Below are positions 52,175-61,197 of a stretch of DNA of 64,000 bases, one piece after another (the stretch's first letter is position 1; every line of letters starts with the position of its first letter). The stretch is from Pseudogulbenkiania ferrooxidans 2002 (lineage in GTDB: Bacteria; Pseudomonadota; Gammaproteobacteria; Burkholderiales; Chromobacteriaceae), in contig NZ_ACIS01000001.1 in NCBI RefSeq assembly GCF_000174355.1, forward strand, positions 434,001 to 498,000. The letters are read 5' to 3'. Both the position numbers and the translations under genes were made by a program. The notes beneath the pieces were generated by a model. It ran no database searches and was not told the DNA's origin. It saw nothing but the letters and a program-made list of their open reading frames with translations.

Positions 52175-53053
52175 TCACGTTGTCGGGCCAGGCAGGGTGG
52201 CGAGAAAGCTAGCCACAGTCGGGTAGCGCAAGCGGATGCCCAATTCCCGCCGCAATCGGCCGTTATCCAGCCGCCGCGACTCGGCCAGGAACGACCATAG
52301 GGCAGGGGAGACGGCGGCCTGCACTTCGACCCGGGGTAGGCGGGGGGCGTGCGGCATGCCCAGCGCGTCCGCCAGGCGGTCATACCATTCGCCCACCATC
52401 AACGGTTCGGCGTCGCAGGCGTTGTAGACTCGGATACCATCCTCGCGACGCAGTGCGGCAACACAAATCCGTGCCAGGTCGTCGGCGTGGATGTGGTTGC
52501 CGTAGCTGTCTTCGTCCGCCGCGATCAGCGGCGTGCCGTTGATTAGCCGTGTCGTTGGCAGGCGCTCGGCGGCGTAGATGCCTGGAGCGCGCAGGATCGT
52601 CACGGTGGTGCCATGAGTCCGGGCGAAGGCGCGCAGGCGGCGTTCGGCGTCGACGCGCCGCTTGGCGCGCGCGCTTTGTGGACGTAGGGGGGCGGTTTCG
52701 TCCAGCCAGGCACCGCCGGCATCGCCGTAGACCCCGCTGGTGCTGATATAGGCTATCCGCTGTGGTAGACTTTTCCCCTTTGCCAGCGCGCACAGCAACT
52801 TGCCGAGGCGCGGGTCGCTTTCACCGCGTTCCGGCGGCGGGGCGGTATAGAGCAGGGCGTCGGCCAGTCCGGCCAGACGTGTCAGGCTCCGTTTGTCATC
52901 GAGGTCGGCTAGCACCGGCAGGACGCCCAGGCTGCGGGCTTCGGCTATCTGTTTCGGCCGGCGCACCAGCGCCAGCAGCCGCCAGCTCGGCGCCAGGAAA
53001 GGAACGGCCCGGCGCGCCACGTCGCCGAAGCCTGCAATCAATAGAGTACGCAT
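52175..53053 (-). CDS. NAD(P)-binding extended SDR / epimerase-like protein (YeeZ-like)
   Basis: A 292-residue Rossmann protein starting MRTLLIAGFGDVARRAVPFL, with the nucleotide-binding GFGDVA and the extended-SDR YISTSGVYGD motif. A Lys expected in the catalytic YxxxK is not clear, so its activity is uncertain. It resembles the YeeZ-type epimerase family. The start is ATG 53053 or 53062. No operon partner except possibly trmB downstream. Confidence 0.8.
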   Translation of the reverse strand: MRTLLIAGFGDVARRAVPFLAPSWRLLALVRRPKQIAEARSLGVLPVLADLDDKRSLTRLAGLADALLYTAPPPERGESDPRLGKLLCALAKGKSLPQRIAYISTSGVYGDAGGAWLDETAPLRPQSARAKRRVDAERRLRAFARTHGTTVTILRAPGIYAAERLPTTRLINGTPLIAADEDSYGNHIHADDLARICVAALRREDGIRVYNACDAEPLMVGEWYDRLADALGMPHAPRLPRVEVQAAVSPALWSFLAESRRLDNGRLRRELGIRLRYPTVASFLATLPGPTT

Positions 53054-53090
53054 ACACCGCATTTTAGCGAGCTTAAGGTAGAGTAACGAG

Positions 53091-54119
53091 ATGACTGCTC
53101 AAGTCAAAGTGCTCCCGAGTGGACACACCTTCCAGGTCGACGACCACGAAACCATTCTCGAGGCGGCCCTGCGTCAGGGTGTCGGCCTGCCGTACGGCTG
53201 CCGCGATGGCGCCTGTGGCGCCTGTAAGGGCAAGGTGCTGGAAGGCGAGGTGTGCCAGGATGGCTACCAGGAGAAGGCCCTGCCGGAGCAGGAGCGGGTG
53301 CAAGGCTACGCCCTGTTCTGCTGCGCCAAGCCGCAAGGCGACCTGACCATCGAGGTGCGCGAAGTCACCGGCATCGGCGACATTCCGGTCAAGACCCTGC
53401 CGTGCCGCGTCGAGAAAATCGAGAAGCTGCACGACGTCGCGGTGCTGAAGCTGAAGCTGCCGGTTTCAGAGCGCTTGCAGTTCCACGCCGGCCAATACAT
53501 CGACATCCTGATGAAGGATGGCAAGAAGCGCAGCTTCTCGATCGCCAACGCGCCGCACGACGATGCTTTCCTCGAGCTGCACATCCGTCACCAGCCCGGC
53601 GGCTCGTTTTCCGAGTACGTGTTCACCCAGATGAAAGAGCGCGAGATCATGCGCTTCAAGGGACCGCTGGGCACTTTCTTCCTGCGCGAGGATTCGGACA
53701 AACCCATCGTGTTCGTGGCCAGCGGCACCGGCTTTGCTCCGATCAAGGGCATCGTCGAGCATGCTCTGCACAGCGGCATTACCCGTCCCATGGTGTTCTA
53801 CTGGGGGGCGCGCACCAAGGCTGACCTGTACATGGCCGACTTGGCGGAACAGTGGCAGGCGTCCAACGCCAACTTCACCTACATTCCGGTGCTGTCCGAG
53901 GCGTTGCCCGAGGATAATTGGACCGGCCGCACCGGCTTCGTTCACCAGGCGGTGCTGGACGATTTCGACGATCTTTCCGGCCATCAGGTATACGCCTGCG
54001 GCGCCCCTGTCATGGTGGAGGCAGCGCACCGCAGCTTTACCCGCGAGCTCGGGCTGCCTGAGGATGAGTTCTTCTCGGATGCCTTCTTCCTCTCCAAGGA
54101 CATGAGCGCCAGCAAGTAA
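53091..54119 (+). CDS. NAD(P)H-flavin reductase with N-terminal 2Fe-2S ferredoxin
   Basis: The 342-residue protein fuses a plant-type ferredoxin (CRDGACGACKGKVLEGEV and the distant LFCC) to an FNR-like FAD/NAD domain (RSFSIANAP, GPLGTFFL, VASGTGFAPIKG). It matches proteins annotated as CDP-6-deoxy-delta-3,4-glucoseen reductase in betaproteobacteria. Here no deoxysugar genes are nearby, so a general role as an electron donor for an oxygenase or hydroxylase is as likely. Confidence 0.88.
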   Translation: MTAQVKVLPSGHTFQVDDHETILEAALRQGVGLPYGCRDGACGACKGKVLEGEVCQDGYQEKALPEQERVQGYALFCCAKPQGDLTIEVREVTGIGDIPVKTLPCRVEKIEKLHDVAVLKLKLPVSERLQFHAGQYIDILMKDGKKRSFSIANAPHDDAFLELHIRHQPGGSFSEYVFTQMKEREIMRFKGPLGTFFLREDSDKPIVFVASGTGFAPIKGIVEHALHSGITRPMVFYWGARTKADLYMADLAEQWQASNANFTYIPVLSEALPEDNWTGRTGFVHQAVLDDFDDLSGHQVYACGAPVMVEAAHRSFTRELGLPEDEFFSDAFFLSKDMSASK

Positions 54120-54145
54120 AACGCTGTCGAGCAGTGACAAAAGGC

Positions 54146-54179
54146 ATGGCCCCGGAATTGATCCGGGGCCATTTTTTTC
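54146..54179 (+). terminator. Terminator after the flavin reductase
   Basis: Stem ATGGCCCCGG / CCGGGGCCAT with a seven-base loop and seven T. Confidence 0.92.
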
Positions 54180-54215
54180 GCCCTTTGTGCCCGCCAGGTA
54201 CAGAAAAACATGCCT

Positions 54216-54256
54216 TTGACCTACGTCAATTCCCGACATTCTGTCATGGGTATGAT
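54216..54256 (+). promoter_or_regulatory. Class II FNR-type promoter of the DUF3149 gene
   Basis: An FNR-family site, TTGAC-CTAC-GTCAA (54216-54229), has both TTGA/TCAA core halves. A -10 box TATGAT lies at 54251-54256. With a start near 54263-54264, the site is centred at about -41.5, the exact class II position for oxygen-responsive activators. Confidence 0.8.
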
Positions 54257-54307
54257 GGTTGGCAGTCAAAGTCATCAAGGCGAGCTCAGCCGCCACAGGA
54301 GGGCAAA

Positions 54308-54445
54308 ATGGAACTCTGGAAACAACTGTTATCCGACGACGTCGGGCTCTTGAGCCTGATCACCATCGTGGTCGCCAGCCTTGTCGTGGGCGTTTGCGTG
54401 ACGCTGTTCATCCGCAATGTGAAGAACGAGTCGCGCAAGCACTGA
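54308..54445 (+). CDS. DUF3149 small membrane protein
   Basis: A 45-residue protein: short acidic N-terminus (MELWKQLLSDDVG), one transmembrane helix (about 14-36) and a basic C-terminal tail (VKNESRKH). It matches the DUF3149 family of small betaproteobacterial membrane proteins with unknown function. An AGGAGGG site at 54297-54303 supports translation. A class II FNR-type promoter upstream and its own terminator downstream make it a single-gene transcript, probably switched on when oxygen is low. Confidence 0.85.
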   Translation: MELWKQLLSDDVGLLSLITIVVASLVVGVCVTLFIRNVKNESRKH

Positions 54446-54499
54446 GCGGGCGAGCGCTTTCTGCGTTACTTCCTTGGGTTTATGTGTGTGTGCTTGGAC

Positions 54500-54531
54500 G
54501 GATACGGTGACTCGCCGTATCCTCTTTTTTT
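54500..54531 (+). terminator. Terminator of the DUF3149 gene
   Basis: Stem GGATACGG / CCGTATCC with a seven-base loop, then TCTTTTTTT. Confidence 0.88.
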
Positions 54532-54549
54532 GTGCGCCTGCAGAACCAA

Positions 54550-54574
54550 TAAAAACGGGCCGTGAGGCCCGTTT
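54550..54574 (-). terminator. Terminator of apt
   Basis: On the minus strand: stem AAACGGGCC / GGCCCGTTT with a four-base loop and a T run (plus-strand A at 54551-54555). Confidence 0.85.
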
Positions 54575-54599
54575 GCGTTTCCAGTAGTGTGTTCCGCCC

Positions 54600-55157
54600 T
54601 CAGTGACCGTCGTAGGAGCACACGGTAAACAGCTCCAGTCCGCTATCGCGCACCAGCTGGCTGCCACCCAGTTCCGGCAGGTCGATGATGGCCGCCGCCT
54701 CCAGCACTTCGGCTCCGAGTTTTTTCAGCAGCTTGGCTCCGGCCAGCATGGTGCCGCCGGTGGCGACCAGGTCGTCGATCAGCACCACCCGGTCTCCGGG
54801 TTTGCAGGCGTCGGTGTGCATTTCCACCGTGGCGTTGCCGTATTCCAGCTCATACTCCTCCGACACGGTCTTGAACGGTAGCTTGCCCTTCTTGCGGATT
54901 GGGACGAAGCCGACGTTGAGTTCGTAGGCCAGCACCGAGCCGATGATGAAGCCACGTGCGTCCAGGCCCGCGATCAGGTCGACCTTCTCCTCCATGTAGC
55001 GATAGACGAAGATGTCGATCAGCATGCGGAAGGTCTTGGGGTTCTGCAGCAGCGGCGTGATGTCGCGAAACATGACGCCCTGCTGCGGCCAGTCCGGTAC
55101 GGTGCGAATCCGATTCTTCAAGTAGCCGGAGAAATCGAGGCTGCTCAGGTTTTCCAT
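54600..55157 (-). CDS. apt: Adenine phosphoribosyltransferase
   Basis: Apt salvages adenine to AMP using PRPP. The 185-residue protein has the PRPP-binding loop [18 protein letters not shown] and the FRDITPLL and [11 protein letters not shown] motifs. The start [10 protein letters not shown] (ATG 55157) has GAGGAG upstream. It lies just downstream of a purine permease, so uptake and salvage are coupled. Confidence 0.96.
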   Translation of the reverse strand: MENLSSLDFSGYLKNRIRTVPDWPQQGVMFRDITPLLQNPKTFRMLIDIFVYRYMEEKVDLIAGLDARGFIIGSVLAYELNVGFVPIRKKGKLPFKTVSEEYELEYGNATVEMHTDACKPGDRVVLIDDLVATGGTMLAGAKLLKKLGAEVLEAAAIIDLPELGGSQLVRDSGLELFTVCSYDGH

Positions 55158-55171
55158 ACGCCCATTGCTCC

Positions 55172-56470
55172 TCAGGCGAAGAAGGCCAGTTTGAAGACCC
55201 ACAGTGCCGCGATCACCAGCACCGCCGGCTTGAGCTCGGCGAAGCGACCGCTCAAGAGCTTGAGGGCGGCGTAGCTGATGAAGCCGAAGGCGATACCGTC
55301 AGCGATGGAGAAGGTGAACGGCATTGCCAGCGCGGTCATGACGGCCGGCGCCGATTCGGTGAGGTCGTCCCACTCGATTTCGGCCAGGCCACGGCACATC
55401 AGCACGGCAACGTAGCACAGTGCCGGCGCGGTGGCGTAGGCCGGCACGGTCTTGGCGAGCGGCGACAGCCACAGACACGCCAGGAACAGGATGGCGACCA
55501 CCAGCGAGGTCAGCCCGGTACGGCCGCCGACGGCGGTGCCCGCCGCACTCTCGATATAGGCCGTGGTGGACGAGGTGCCCATCACCGCACCGGCGGTGAT
55601 GGCGATCGAGTCGGCCAGCAGGGCGCGCTTCAGGCGCGGCAGCTTGCCGTCCTGGTCAAGGAGGCCGGCGCGGTGCGACACCCCGATCAGCGTGCCGGTG
55701 GTGTCGAACAGGTCGACGAAGAAGAATACGAAGATCACCCCGAGCAGGCCGGCGTTGAGCGCGCCGTGCAGGTCCATCTGCATGAAGGTCGGCGCCATGC
55801 TGGGCACGGCGGCGGCGACGCCGTTGAATTTGGACAGGCCAAACGTGATCGACAGCGCGGTCACCGCCAGGATGCCCAGGATGATCGAGCCCGGCACCTT
55901 ACGGTACTCCAGCGCCACGATGACGAAGAAGCCCAGGATGGCGAGCAGCGTGGTCGGGCTATGGATGTCGCCCAGGGTCAGGTAGGTGGCCGGGTGGGCC
56001 TTGATGACGCCGGCATTCTTCAGCGCGATGATCGCGAGGAACATGCCGACGCCGGCGGAAATGGCGAATTTCAGCGAGCGCGGGATGGCGTTGACGATGG
56101 CTTCGCGTACCTTGAACAGGCTCACCGCCAGGAACACCACGCCGGAGATGAATACCGCGCCCAGCGCGGCCTGCCACGGCACGCCCATGCCGCCCACCAC
56201 GGTGAAGGTGAAGTAGGCGTTGAGCCCCATGCCCGGCGCCAGCGCGATCGGGTAGTTGGCGACCAGCGCCATGATGCCGGTGCCCAGCGCGGCGGCGAGG
56301 CAGGTGGCAACGAACACGGCGTCCAGGTTCATGCCGGTGCCCGACAGGATCAGCGGGTTGACCAGGATGATGTAGGCCATGGTCAGGAAGGTGGTGACGC
56401 CGGCGATGACCTCGGTTCTGACCGAGGTGCCGTGTTCCTTGAGTTTGAAAAAGCTATCCAGCAGTGACAT
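55172..56470 (-). CDS. NCS2-family purine permease (AzgA / AdeP type)
   Basis: A 432-residue membrane transporter of the AzgA-like branch of NCS2, which imports adenine, guanine or hypoxanthine by proton symport. The start [22 protein letters not shown], the [10 protein letters not shown] motif and the late [25 protein letters not shown] are classic. About 12-14 helices are predicted. It stands 14 bases before apt in the same operon. Confidence 0.92.
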   Translation of the reverse strand: MSLLDSFFKLKEHGTSVRTEVIAGVTTFLTMAYIILVNPLILSGTGMNLDAVFVATCLAAALGTGIMALVANYPIALAPGMGLNAYFTFTVVGGMGVPWQAALGAVFISGVVFLAVSLFKVREAIVNAIPRSLKFAISAGVGMFLAIIALKNAGVIKAHPATYLTLGDIHSPTTLLAILGFFVIVALEYRKVPGSIILGILAVTALSITFGLSKFNGVAAAVPSMAPTFMQMDLHGALNAGLLGVIFVFFFVDLFDTTGTLIGVSHRAGLLDQDGKLPRLKRALLADSIAITAGAVMGTSSTTAYIESAAGTAVGGRTGLTSLVVAILFLACLWLSPLAKTVPAYATAPALCYVAVLMCRGLAEIEWDDLTESAPAVMTALAMPFTFSIADGIAFGFISYAALKLLSGRFAELKPAVLVIAALWVFKLAFFA

Positions 56471-56540
56471 GGAAAACCCCTCGAAAATGGCATATTGGTT
56501 TGATTAAGCTGCGCATTTTGCAATAGTGGCAGGGGACTGG

Positions 56541-56561
56541 CTAGTCCTTCGCCAGGACTAG
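56541..56561. promoter_or_regulatory. Dyad CTAGTCCT-N5-AGGACTAG between the purine permease and gmk
   Basis: A perfect eight-base inverted repeat with a five-base centre lies in the divergent region, about 70 bases upstream of the permease start and 100 upstream of gmk. It may be an operator or a leader hairpin. Confidence 0.4.
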
Positions 56562-56642
56562 GCCGCTTGGTGAACGTCTTAACCGCTTGAAGTGCTTGTG
56601 GTATCCTGAAAAATTATCTTTTGGCGCAGGATGTACGCTTAC

Positions 56643-57269
56643 ATGGTTCAGCCCAGCGGTAACATTTACATCGTTATTGCCCCTTCGGGTGCCGGCAAGA
56701 CCACGCTGGTGTCGGCCTTGCTGGCGGTCGACCCGGCGGTGCAGCTGTCCGTTTCCTACACCACGCGCGCGCCGCGCGAAGGCGAGGTGGAGGGGACGCA
56801 CTACCATTTCGTCGGCAGGGAGCAGTTTCTTGCCATGATCGAGGCCGGTGATTTCCTCGAGTATGCCGAGGTGTACGGCAACTACTACGGCACCAGCGCC
56901 GCCTGGCTGCGCGAGAAGTTGGCCGAAGGTCGCGACATCCTGCTCGAGATCGACTGGCAGGGCGCCGAGCAGGTGCGCCGCCTGTTCGACGGGGTGATCA
57001 CCATCTTCATCGCGCCGCCCTCGATCAACGAGCTGGAGCGCCGCCTGCGCGGCCGCGCCACCGACAGCGAGGAGGTCATCCAGCGCCGTCTGGCCGAGGC
57101 GCGCTCCGAAGTGGACCGCGCGGCGCTGTACGACTATATCGTCGTCAACGACGATATCGAACGCGCCAAGCAGGATCTGATAAGCATCATCCGTGCCGAG
57201 CGGCTGCACGGCACCAAGCAGATGCTGCGCTACCGCGACGCACTGAGCCGCATGGGCAGCCAGGGCTGA
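56643..57269 (+). CDS. gmk: Guanylate kinase
   Basis: Gmk phosphorylates GMP to GDP. The 208-residue protein has the P-loop APSGAGKTTLV, the GMP-binding SVSYTTRAPREGEVEGTHYHF and FLEYAEVYGNYYGT. I chose ATG 56643 because an AGGA site sits 11 bases before it; ATG 56631 overlaps that site. First gene of gmk-rpoZ-spoT, linking GTP supply with the stringent response. Confidence 0.96.
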   Translation: MVQPSGNIYIVIAPSGAGKTTLVSALLAVDPAVQLSVSYTTRAPREGEVEGTHYHFVGREQFLAMIEAGDFLEYAEVYGNYYGTSAAWLREKLAEGRDILLEIDWQGAEQVRRLFDGVITIFIAPPSINELERRLRGRATDSEEVIQRRLAEARSEVDRAALYDYIVVNDDIERAKQDLISIIRAERLHGTKQMLRYRDALSRMGSQG

Positions 57270-57333
57270 CCCCGTTGGTCCCGTGCCCGAAACACTATAT
57301 AGTCTTGAAGACGATTGATTAGCCGAGGACATT

Positions 57334-57540
57334 ATGGCCCGCATTACCGTTGATGATTGCCTGGATCGTATCCAGAACCGTTTCGACCTGACCCTGGCCG
57401 CGGCCTACCGCGCCCGTCAGGTGGCGTCGGGTTCCGCCCCCTTCGTCGAGGCCGGCCGCGACAAGCCGACCGTGGTGGCGCTGCGTGAAATTTCCGCCGG
57501 CCACGTCGGCACCGAAATCCTGCATCGCAACAAGGGCTGA
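57334..57540 (+). CDS. rpoZ: RNA polymerase omega subunit
   Basis: Omega helps fold and hold the beta' subunit and takes part in ppGpp binding. The 68-residue protein starts [29 protein letters not shown], a near-universal start in proteobacteria. GAGGA precedes the ATG. spoT follows after 23 bases, as usual. Confidence 0.97.
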   Translation: MARITVDDCLDRIQNRFDLTLAAAYRARQVASGSAPFVEAGRDKPTVVALREISAGHVGTEILHRNKG

Positions 57541-57563
57541 GCCGGCGTCCGATGGAAGGCTCC

Positions 57564-59720
57564 ATGAGCGCAGACCTCTCCGCGATCATCGACTATGAGG
57601 CGATGATCGACGCCGACGCGGCAGCCTTTCTCGAGGCCGCCGCCCGTTACCTGAGACCGGAGGACGTGCAGCTGCTGCGGCAGGCCTTCGAGCTCAGCCG
57701 CGCGGCGCACGAGGGGCAGACGCGCAAGAGCGGCGAGCCCTACATCACCCATCCGCTGGCGGTCGCCACCATGCTCACCGAGTGGCGGCTGGATGTGCAG
57801 GGCCTGGCGGCGGCATTGCTGCACGACGTGCTGGAAGACACCGGCGTCACCAAGCCGACGCTGGTGGAGAAGTTCGGCCGCACCATCGCCGACCTGGTCG
57901 ACGGCCTCTCCAAGCTGGAGCGGCTGGAATACCAGACCAAGGAAACGGCCCAGGCCGAGAATTTCCGCAAGATGGTGCTGGCGATGGCGCGCGATATCCG
58001 CGTCATCATCGTCAAGCTGGCCGACCGCTTGCACAATATGCGCACGCTGGACGCGATGCGCGAGGACAAGCGCCAGCGCATCGCGCTGGAAACGCTGGAA
58101 ATCTATGCCCCGATCGCCAACCGCATCGGCTTGAACAAGGTCTACCGCGAGTTGCAAGACCTGGCGTTCAAGCACCTGCATCCGCATCGCTATCACGTGT
58201 TGTCGAAGGCGGTGCGCGCCGCGCGCGGCAACCGGCGCGAGGTGGTGAGCAAGATTCTGCACTCGGTGAGCCAGAAGCTGGTCGAGTGCAATATCGAGGC
58301 GACGATCAAGGGCCGCGAGAAGAACCTGTTCAGCATCTACAAGAAGATGCAGGAAAAGCACCTGTCGTTTTCGGAAGTGCTGGATATCTATGGCTTCCGC
58401 GTGATCGTCAACGATGTGCCCAGCTGCTACCTGGCGCTGGGCGCGCTGCACAGCCTGTACAAGCCCATTCCCGGCAAGTTCAAGGATTACATTGCCATCC
58501 CCAAGGGGAACGGCTACCAGAGTCTGCACACCACGCTGTTCGGCCCGTACGGGACGCCGGTGGAAATGCAGATTCGCACCCGCGAGATGAACAGCGTGGC
58601 CGAGGCCGGCGTGGCCTCGCACTGGATGTACAAGAGCGGCGACGCCTCGCTCGACGCCGCCCATCAGCGCACGCACCAGTGGCTGCAGAGCATTCTCGAC
58701 ATCCAGGCCGAGAGCGACGACGCCGTCGAGTTCTTCGAGCACATCAAGATCGACCTCTTCCCCGACGAGGTCTACGTCTTCACGCCCAAAGGCAAGATCA
58801 TCGTGCTGCCGCAGGGTTCGACGCCGGTGGACTTCGCCTACGCCGTGCACACCGATATCGGCCACCGCTGCATCGCGGCGCGCGTCAATCATTCGCTGAT
58901 GCCGCTGCGCACCGTGCTGCGCAACGGCGACACGGTGGAGGTCATCACCTCCACCCAGTCCAAGCCCAACCCGTCGTGGCTGAGCTTCGTGCAGAGCGGC
59001 CGCGCCCGCTCCTGCATCCGCAATTACCTGAAGAGCCTGCAGCACGAGGAGGCCGCCCAGTTGGGCGAACGCCTGCTCAAGCAGGCGGTCAGCGCGCTGG
59101 CCTCCACGCCGCTGACGCTGGACGACGCGCTGCATGCCGCTTACCTCACGCAGTATGGCGAGAAGGACCAGCCGTTCGACGATGTGCTGGCCGACATCGG
59201 CGTCGGCAAACTGCTGCCGATCGTGGTGGCGCGCCGCCTGGCCGAGCTGGCCGGGGAGCGCACCGGCGAGAACGTGCATATCGGGCCGGTCACCATCCGC
59301 GGCAACGAGGGCGGCGCGGTGCAGCTGGCCACCTGCTGCCACCCCATCCCGGGTGATGACATCCTAGGGGTGATCACCAAGGGGCAGGGGCTGCTGGTGC
59401 ACCGTGTGGTGTGCCCCAATACCAAGCGCGTTGATCACGACAAGCTGCTCGACGTCACCTGGGATAGCACGAAGGAGCGCATGTTCGGCGTCAACATCAG
59501 CATCCTGGCGCGCAACGAGCGCGGGGCGCTGGCGGAGATCGCCACCGCGATTTCGCAGGCTTCGGCCAACATCGAGAGCGTCGACACCCAGGATACCCAC
59601 GTTGGCGACGGTTTCATCCACATTCATTTCCGCCTGCAGGTCGAGAGCCTGGCCCACCTCGGCAAGGTGCTGAACGAGGTGCAGCAGATCGACGTGGTAC
59701 AGCAGGCGGAACGGAGATAA
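57564..59720 (+). CDS. spoT: Bifunctional (p)ppGpp synthase/hydrolase SpoT
   Basis: SpoT makes and breaks the alarmone (p)ppGpp. Domain order: HD hydrolase (about 45-200; HEGQTRKSGEPYITHP and LLHDVLEDT intact), synthetase (about 230-350; GKFKDYIAIPKGNGYQSLHT, so the hydrolase-positive (R/K)xKD type rather than RelA ExDD), TGS (about 390-450) and C-terminal ACT (from about 640). The HD residues show it can hydrolyse. I chose ATG 57564 (718 residues) with GGAAGG close by; ATG 57552 is also in frame. Confidence 0.96.
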   Translation: MSADLSAIIDYEAMIDADAAAFLEAAARYLRPEDVQLLRQAFELSRAAHEGQTRKSGEPYITHPLAVATMLTEWRLDVQGLAAALLHDVLEDTGVTKPTLVEKFGRTIADLVDGLSKLERLEYQTKETAQAENFRKMVLAMARDIRVIIVKLADRLHNMRTLDAMREDKRQRIALETLEIYAPIANRIGLNKVYRELQDLAFKHLHPHRYHVLSKAVRAARGNRREVVSKILHSVSQKLVECNIEATIKGREKNLFSIYKKMQEKHLSFSEVLDIYGFRVIVNDVPSCYLALGALHSLYKPIPGKFKDYIAIPKGNGYQSLHTTLFGPYGTPVEMQIRTREMNSVAEAGVASHWMYKSGDASLDAAHQRTHQWLQSILDIQAESDDAVEFFEHIKIDLFPDEVYVFTPKGKIIVLPQGSTPVDFAYAVHTDIGHRCIAARVNHSLMPLRTVLRNGDTVEVITSTQSKPNPSWLSFVQSGRARSCIRNYLKSLQHEEAAQLGERLLKQAVSALASTPLTLDDALHAAYLTQYGEKDQPFDDVLADIGVGKLLPIVVARRLAELAGERTGENVHIGPVTIRGNEGGAVQLATCCHPIPGDDILGVITKGQGLLVHRVVCPNTKRVDHDKLLDVTWDSTKERMFGVNISILARNERGALAEIATAISQASANIESVDTQDTHVGDGFIHIHFRLQVESLAHLGKVLNEVQQIDVVQQAERR

Positions 59721-59726
59721 TCCCGC

Positions 59727-59927
59727 ATGAAGATTCGTGTCAACGGCGAGGAGCAGGTGCTGGACGGTGTTGCCACGCTGGCCGATCTGATCGCCGTACT
59801 GGAACTGGCCGGCAAGCGCGTCGCCATCGAGAAGAACGGCGAGATCGTGCCGCGCAGCCGCCATGGGGAAGAGCGTTTGTCCGATGGGGACGAACTGGAA
59901 ATTGTCGTCGCCGTTGGCGGCGGTTGA
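59727..59927 (+). CDS. thiS: Sulfur carrier protein ThiS
   Basis: ThiS carries sulfur as a C-terminal thiocarboxylate to build the thiazole of thiamine. The 66-residue ubiquitin-fold protein starts MKIRVNGEEQ and ends VAVGGG, giving the C-terminal Gly-Gly required for adenylation. It starts six bases after spoT and is followed by thiG, so thiamine genes ride on the stringent-response operon. Confidence 0.94.
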   Translation: MKIRVNGEEQVLDGVATLADLIAVLELAGKRVAIEKNGEIVPRSRHGEERLSDGDELEIVVAVGGG

Positions 59928-59942
59928 AGAAGGTACGAGGGA

Positions 59943-60740
59943 ATGATGTCGCAGGATCAGCTTGTCATCGCCGGTAAGGCCTATGCGTCGCGCCTGTTGG
60001 TGGGCACCGGCAAATACCGTGATTTTGCCCAGACCGCCGAGGCGCTGGACGCCTCTGGCGCCGAAATCGTCACCGTGGCGATTCGCCGTGTCAACCTCGG
60101 CCAGAACGCCGACGAGCCGAATTTGCTCGACTTTCTGCCGAAAAACCGGTATACACTGCTGCCCAATACGGCGGGTTGCTATTCCGCCGACGACGCCGTG
60201 CGCACTTTGCGCCTGGCGCGTGAACTGCTGGACGACCATCGCCTGGTCAAGCTCGAGGTGCTGGGTGATCCGCACACGCTGTTCCCCAACGTGCGCGAGA
60301 CGCTCAAGGCCGCCGAAGTGCTGGTCAAGGAAGGTTTCGACGTGATGGTCTACACTTCGGATGACCCCATCGTGGCGCGCGAGCTGGCCGATATCGGCTG
60401 CTGTGCCATCATGCCGCTGGCGAGCCTGATCGGCTCCGGCATGGGCATCCTGAACCCGTGGAACCTGAAACTGATTATCGAAGAGGCCAAGGTGCCGGTG
60501 CTGGTCGATGCCGGCGTCGGAACGGCCTCGGATGCCGCCATCGCCATGGAACTGGGCTGCGATGGCATCCTGATGAATACCGCCATTGCCGCGGCGGATG
60601 ACCCGGTGCTGATGGCCCGGGCCATGAAGTTGGCCGTGGAAGCGGGGCGTGCCGCGTATCGCGCGGGTCGCATGCCCAAGCGTTTTTATAGTGCAACACC
60701 AAGTTCTCCGAGTGAGGGGGTGATTTCCGCTCGCAAGTAG
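59943..60740 (+). CDS. thiG: Thiazole synthase ThiG
   Basis: ThiG assembles the thiazole ring from DXP, dehydroglycine and ThiS-thiocarboxylate. The 265-residue TIM barrel has the Schiff-base lysine in [10 protein letters not shown], the GTGKYRD start motif and the phosphate-binding [21 protein letters not shown]. The start is ATG 59943 (or 59946), with GAAGAAGG upstream. Gap to thiS is 15 bases. Confidence 0.97.
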   Translation: MMSQDQLVIAGKAYASRLLVGTGKYRDFAQTAEALDASGAEIVTVAIRRVNLGQNADEPNLLDFLPKNRYTLLPNTAGCYSADDAVRTLRLARELLDDHRLVKLEVLGDPHTLFPNVRETLKAAEVLVKEGFDVMVYTSDDPIVARELADIGCCAIMPLASLIGSGMGILNPWNLKLIIEEAKVPVLVDAGVGTASDAAIAMELGCDGILMNTAIAAADDPVLMARAMKLAVEAGRAAYRAGRMPKRFYSATPSSPSEGVISARK

Positions 60741-60784
60741 TGATGCGTAAAGCGCACAAAACACTTGCTTGAGTCGCGTCAGGC

Positions 60785-60813
60785 TTTTACAAAACCCTGA
60801 ACGTTGTTAAAAT
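60785..60813 (+). promoter_or_regulatory. Likely rpsU promoter
   Basis: TTTTAC, a 17-base spacer, then TAAAAT; initiation near 60820. The -10 box is strong and the -35 box weak. Confidence 0.55.
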
Positions 60814-60863
60814 ATTTGTTTTCTTCAAGCATTTAGCTTCCAGAATTTAAGGACACTAAAGTA

Positions 60864-61076
60864 ATGCCGAATATCCGCGTCAAAGAGAACGAGCCGTTCG
60901 AAGTCGCCATGCGCCGCTTCAAGCGCGCTGTAGAAAAAACCGGTCTGCTGACCGAACTGCGCGCCCGCGAGTTCTACGAGAAGCCGACTGCCGAGCGCAA
61001 GCGCAAGCAAGCCGCTGCCGTGAAGCGTCACTACAAGCGTCTGCGCAGCCAGATGCTGCCGCCGAAGCTGTACTAA
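60864..61076 (+). CDS. rpsU: 30S ribosomal protein S21
   Basis: S21 is a small basic protein near the anti-Shine-Dalgarno end of 16S rRNA. The 70-residue sequence ([27 protein letters not shown] and basic [19 protein letters not shown]) is diagnostic. First gene of the macromolecular-synthesis operon rpsU-yqeY-dnaG-rpoD. Confidence 0.98.
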   Translation: MPNIRVKENEPFEVAMRRFKRAVEKTGLLTELRAREFYEKPTAERKRKQAAAVKRHYKRLRSQMLPPKLY

Positions 61077-61104
61077 TCGCTTCGTAGCACGGCAAGAATG
61101 CAGG

Positions 61105-61128
61105 ACCGCAGGCAACGCCTGCGGTTTT
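61105..61128 (+). terminator. Hairpin after rpsU (partial terminator)
   Basis: Stem ACCGCAGGC / GCCTGCGGT with a three-base loop and a short T run. In this operon partial termination after rpsU is known to lower dnaG and rpoD expression. Confidence 0.75.
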
Positions 61129-61197
61129 GCCATTTGTACTTCACGAATTCCCACCATCTGCCATGCCGATGGTTTCGTCTTTTTCCGCGAGCAAGAC

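Noticed and set aside
57417-59342. A 641-codon open frame opposite spoT.
   Set aside because: A composition artefact of the high-GC coding strand, with no domain and no start signals.
60769-60782. TTGA-GTCGCG-TCAG, an FNR-like match before rpsU.
   Set aside because: One core half is imperfect and the spacing to the likely -10 box (about -44) is off. An oxygen-controlled rpsU is not expected.
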